Virus record (IMG/VR): IMGVR_UViG_3300005264_000031
Location: 1-32,625 of that record
DNA from: a virus
DNA: 32,625 nucleotides
Direction: 5' to 3' (one strand)
Under the pieces are notes generated by a model. The model was not told the origin of the DNA and did not search any database. It saw only the letters and a program-made list of their open reading frames with translations. Both the position numbers and the translations under genes were made by a program. Shown one piece after another: positions 30,587-32,625 of this stretch (positions are counted from its first letter, which is position 1; each line of letters starts with the position of its first letter).

Positions 30587-30762
30587 TATTTACTCCAGGT
30601 ACTTTGGTCGTAGGCTTCGCAGTCCCACCGGGTCATTGTAACAGATACGTCGTCGTCGGAACAGTTCAGGACGGTGACCATCCTCGGTTCACCACAACAC
30701 ACACCAACAAAGGTGGCCACAAGGCCACCCAGGAAGCTGCGCCTGTCCGTCCGGGCACTCAT
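30586..30762 (-). CDS. Small exported protein with twin-arginine and Cys motif
   Basis: The 58-residue protein starts in an ATGA overlap with gp48. It begins MSARTDRRSFLGGLVATFVG with Cys22-Cys23, a twin-arginine-like pattern (DRRSFLGG) and a possible lipobox (VGVC). The rest is acidic. An exported lipoprotein in a tail gene cluster is unusual and could serve in superinfection exclusion or as a spanin. Tat export is inferred from the motif only. Confidence 0.65.
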   Translation of the reverse strand: MSARTDRRSFLGGLVATFVGVCCGEPRMVTVLNCSDDDVSVTMTRWDCEAYDQSTWSK

Positions 30763-31943
30763 AGCGACCAAATGTCCCGGTCGTACAGCGAGTACGGGTC
30801 GTCCCATCGGGCGGCGTCACTCTCCCCGATAATCCCCAACGTGTGCCCGCTCTTGGCCCGGTCCAGCATCAACTGGGCTTCGTCCAGGTTGTAGGTGCCG
30901 GCATCCGTGGGGTCCCGATGCACGAAGAAGAAGAACTTCTGCGTCTCCTGCCCGGCAACGATCAATTTCAACGGTGTCTCGATGATCTCGACGTTGTTTT
31001 CCTGCTTGTCGTACTGTTTGTAGATGTCATCGATGTCGATGTGAGCCGCATTCAGGCCCACGCCGTTTCTCGCAAAAATTCCCGCGTACCTCACAGGGCG
31101 TTTAAAGGAAGGGTTCGGGAGAGTGATCAGGGTCGTCATGGCCCCCAGGTTGGGACCGTATTTGAACGAGAAGGTGTCGGACTCGATATCCCTGCTTGCA
31201 GAAATCCAGTAAGGATACGCCGGGATGGCGACCGTGTGTACGGCTACCTGCAGGTCGTTGTTGATCAACCGGGTGACCGCCAGGGTACGGACCCCGGCCC
31301 CATCCTGATAAGGCCCCCACAACCAGGCGTTTTCTTCGTCCGAATACAGGACGATCCCGCAGTGGGTGTCGTTGTTAAGGCCATCCCCCAGGAGTTGCAC
31401 CTGAATTTCGTAGGAGTCCGTCTTGTCAATGAGGGGGAGCAGGAGGAGGTGCTGGAGTTTCACCAGGCTGTTCCACCGGCTGTCTCCGGCCGTGATGGCT
31501 ACACGGAGACGGGTGGTGTCCTCATCATCGGCACCCGTTCCTCCGGGGATAATGGTGTATCTCCAGGAGACATCCCCTGCGTCGCACTCATCTTTGAAAT
31601 TGTATTCCGGGTTCAGGAGGGGAGCGAGGACGGACCGAATCCCAAACAGGCGGACCCCAATGGCCAACCGCCACCGGGACACCAGGGCGTCTTGACGCTC
31701 CTTGTTGGTGGCTCCTGTGGCGTTGGGGGAATCAAGGAGGGATTCCCACTCATCCAGGCATTCTGTGGCCCGGTGGGGAGTGGTTTGCAATTCCAAAGAG
31801 TCCGTTGTCTCTTCGGTGTTTGCCAGGAGGGAAGCCAACGCCTCGGCCCACGAATAAATGACCCCGCCGGGGGAGATATTGTAGGCCCCAGGAGGGAGCA
31901 TGGCGAGAAGCCAATCACGATACTGTTCAATTTTCGTGGCCAT
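30759..31943 (-). CDS. Mu gp48-like tail protein (DUF2313) with jelly-roll insert
   Basis: The 394-residue protein has the DUF2313/YmfQ N-terminus (IEQYRDWLLAMLPPGAY... and LLANTEETTDSLELQTTPHR) and C-terminus (LDEAQLMLDRAKSGHT, then DDPYSLYDRDIWSL). Between them, about residues 165-320, is a beta-sandwich like region (for example YAGIFARNGVGLNAAHIDID) resembling LamG/concanavalin folds. It joins the J protein (TAATG-type overlap at 31943) and should be a baseplate wedge tip. Confidence 0.8.
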   Translation of the reverse strand: MATKIEQYRDWLLAMLPPGAYNISPGGVIYSWAEALASLLANTEETTDSLELQTTPHRATECLDEWESLLDSPNATGATNKERQDALVSRWRLAIGVRLFGIRSVLAPLLNPEYNFKDECDAGDVSWRYTIIPGGTGADDEDTTRLRVAITAGDSRWNSLVKLQHLLLLPLIDKTDSYEIQVQLLGDGLNNDTHCGIVLYSDEENAWLWGPYQDGAGVRTLAVTRLINNDLQVAVHTVAIPAYPYWISASRDIESDTFSFKYGPNLGAMTTLITLPNPSFKRPVRYAGIFARNGVGLNAAHIDIDDIYKQYDKQENNVEIIETPLKLIVAGQETQKFFFFVHRDPTDAGTYNLDEAQLMLDRAKSGHTLGIIGESDAARWDDPYSLYDRDIWSL

Positions 31944-32625
31944 CAGGTGGGTCTCACTGTCAAGCAGTTGGGGGAGGTGCTTATCGGATAAATGATGAGA
32001 TCTACCGTACCACCCACACCATGGTCCGTCGGCACCACATTGGCAGCGGGGGTCACCACGGTAACATCCTGCACCCCCTGCACGCCGCTGGTCTCCCCGG
32101 TCTCAGCAACCTGGTAGATCAGGGCCGCTGCAAGGGCGTTAACCCTCAGCGTGTCGTCCCACACCTGGTTTGGGTCGGCGGATGCACCCTTGGCAGGACC
32201 CAACGTGTCCATGTAAGAGATCACAGCAGCCAGGGCTCCTGAACTGAGGGGGCCACCAGGCCATAGCGGGTTGGTGATGAGGGGGACATTGGTGGGTGTC
32301 GTTGTCACCCGGATTTCGTCCCCACCGGATACCGGACCGGAACCTGCCGTGTACAGGTCGGCCACAAGGAGTTCTCCGTTCACAAAGACTCGTGCGGAAC
32401 CCTTGGCCGCAATGGCGGCCTGGAGTGAAGCATTTGACGCAGTGAGTTCGATCTCACTGGAACCGGCATCCCACCCCTCGACCGTATCCGCAGCCCCCGT
32501 CCAGTCGAATTCGTATCCCGGAGAAGGGGTCAACTGCACATCGACGATCTGAGCGTCCGCGTCCGGTGTCAGTGCCGAACTGTCCAGTGTTGTGTCCGGG
32601 CGGTTGTCGTCGATGGCATCCTGGA
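31943..32625 (-). CDS. Baseplate assembly protein J (gp47-like), C-terminal part across the join
   Basis: This is the rest of the J gene begun at 882, with codons 295-487 lying at 32521-31943 (positions 32522-32625 duplicate 1-104). It contains SSEIELTASNASLQAAIAAK, the usual J domain strands, and ends NCLTVRPT. It overlaps the gp48 start. The join is in frame. Confidence 0.9.
   Translation of the reverse strand, partial: QDAIDDNRPDTTLDSSALTPDADAQIVDVQLTPSPGYEFDWTGAADTVEGWDAGSSEIELTASNASLQAAIAAKGSARVFVNGELLVADLYTAGSGPVSGGDEIRVTTTPTNVPLITNPLWPGGPLSSGALAAVISYMDTLGPAKGASADPNQVWDDTLRVNALAAALIYQVAETGETSGVQGVQDVTVVTPAANVVPTDHGVGGTVDLIIYPISTSPNCLTVRPT
32522..32625. repeat. Terminal direct repeat, right copy
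   Basis: Identical to 1-104, marking the circle closure; see the left copy. Confidence 0.95.

Noticed and set aside
1-32521. tRNA or rRNA genes
   Set aside because: No cloverleaf with a CCA-type end or conserved T-arm pattern was noticed by eye; a tRNA scan would be decisive.

Overview
This window is one complete circular genome, almost certainly a tailed bacteriophage with a contractile tail (myovirus morphology). Bases 1-104 repeat exactly at 32522-32625, and the baseplate J gene stays open across that join, so the unique circle is 32,521 bp. The base composition is visibly GC-rich. Strong AGGAG-type ribosome sites, lipoprotein signals and an amidase endolysin show a bacterial host that I cannot name.

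Nearly every gene lies on the minus strand and is read leftwards, many with ATGA, GTGA or TAATG stop-start overlaps. From about 18.6 kb down to 1 and round the join to about 27 kb is a full Mu-type head and tail module. It runs: small and large terminase, portal (gp29), protease with nested scaffold (I/Z), a three-repeat capsid cement protein, major capsid (T), gp36, G-like tail completion, gp37, gp38-like, sheath (L), tube (M), two assembly proteins, tape measure, N (gp43), P (gp44), gp45, gp46, gp47, gp48 and tail fibre proteins. No Mu A/B transposase, integrase or recognisable F (gp30) protein is present.

The lysis region (about 27.0-24.4 kb) has a XhlA-like coiled-coil membrane protein, a multi-span membrane protein, a holin candidate and an amidase. 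It runs straight into three overlapping genes related to DNA methyltransferases. Next is a self-contained unit at 22884-22027 (promoter, 43-aa peptide, lipoprotein, terminator) that looks like a moron. Then comes a replication-type block (about 21.9-20.3 kb): a small HTH protein, a repeat-rich ORF carrying candidate iterons, and a winged-helix protein. Small regulators and an Acb2/Tad1-like peptide lead into the terminases.

The only plus-strand genes form a three-gene cassette (14345-15034: an excisionase-like HTH protein and two Cys-rich proteins) between portal and protease. It faces a decayed HNH endonuclease gene and a perfect 15-bp hairpin. The most interesting items are the split methyltransferase-like array, the covalent triple-repeat cement protein, the iteron region inside a gene, two near-identical promoters, the moron and the inverted cassette.
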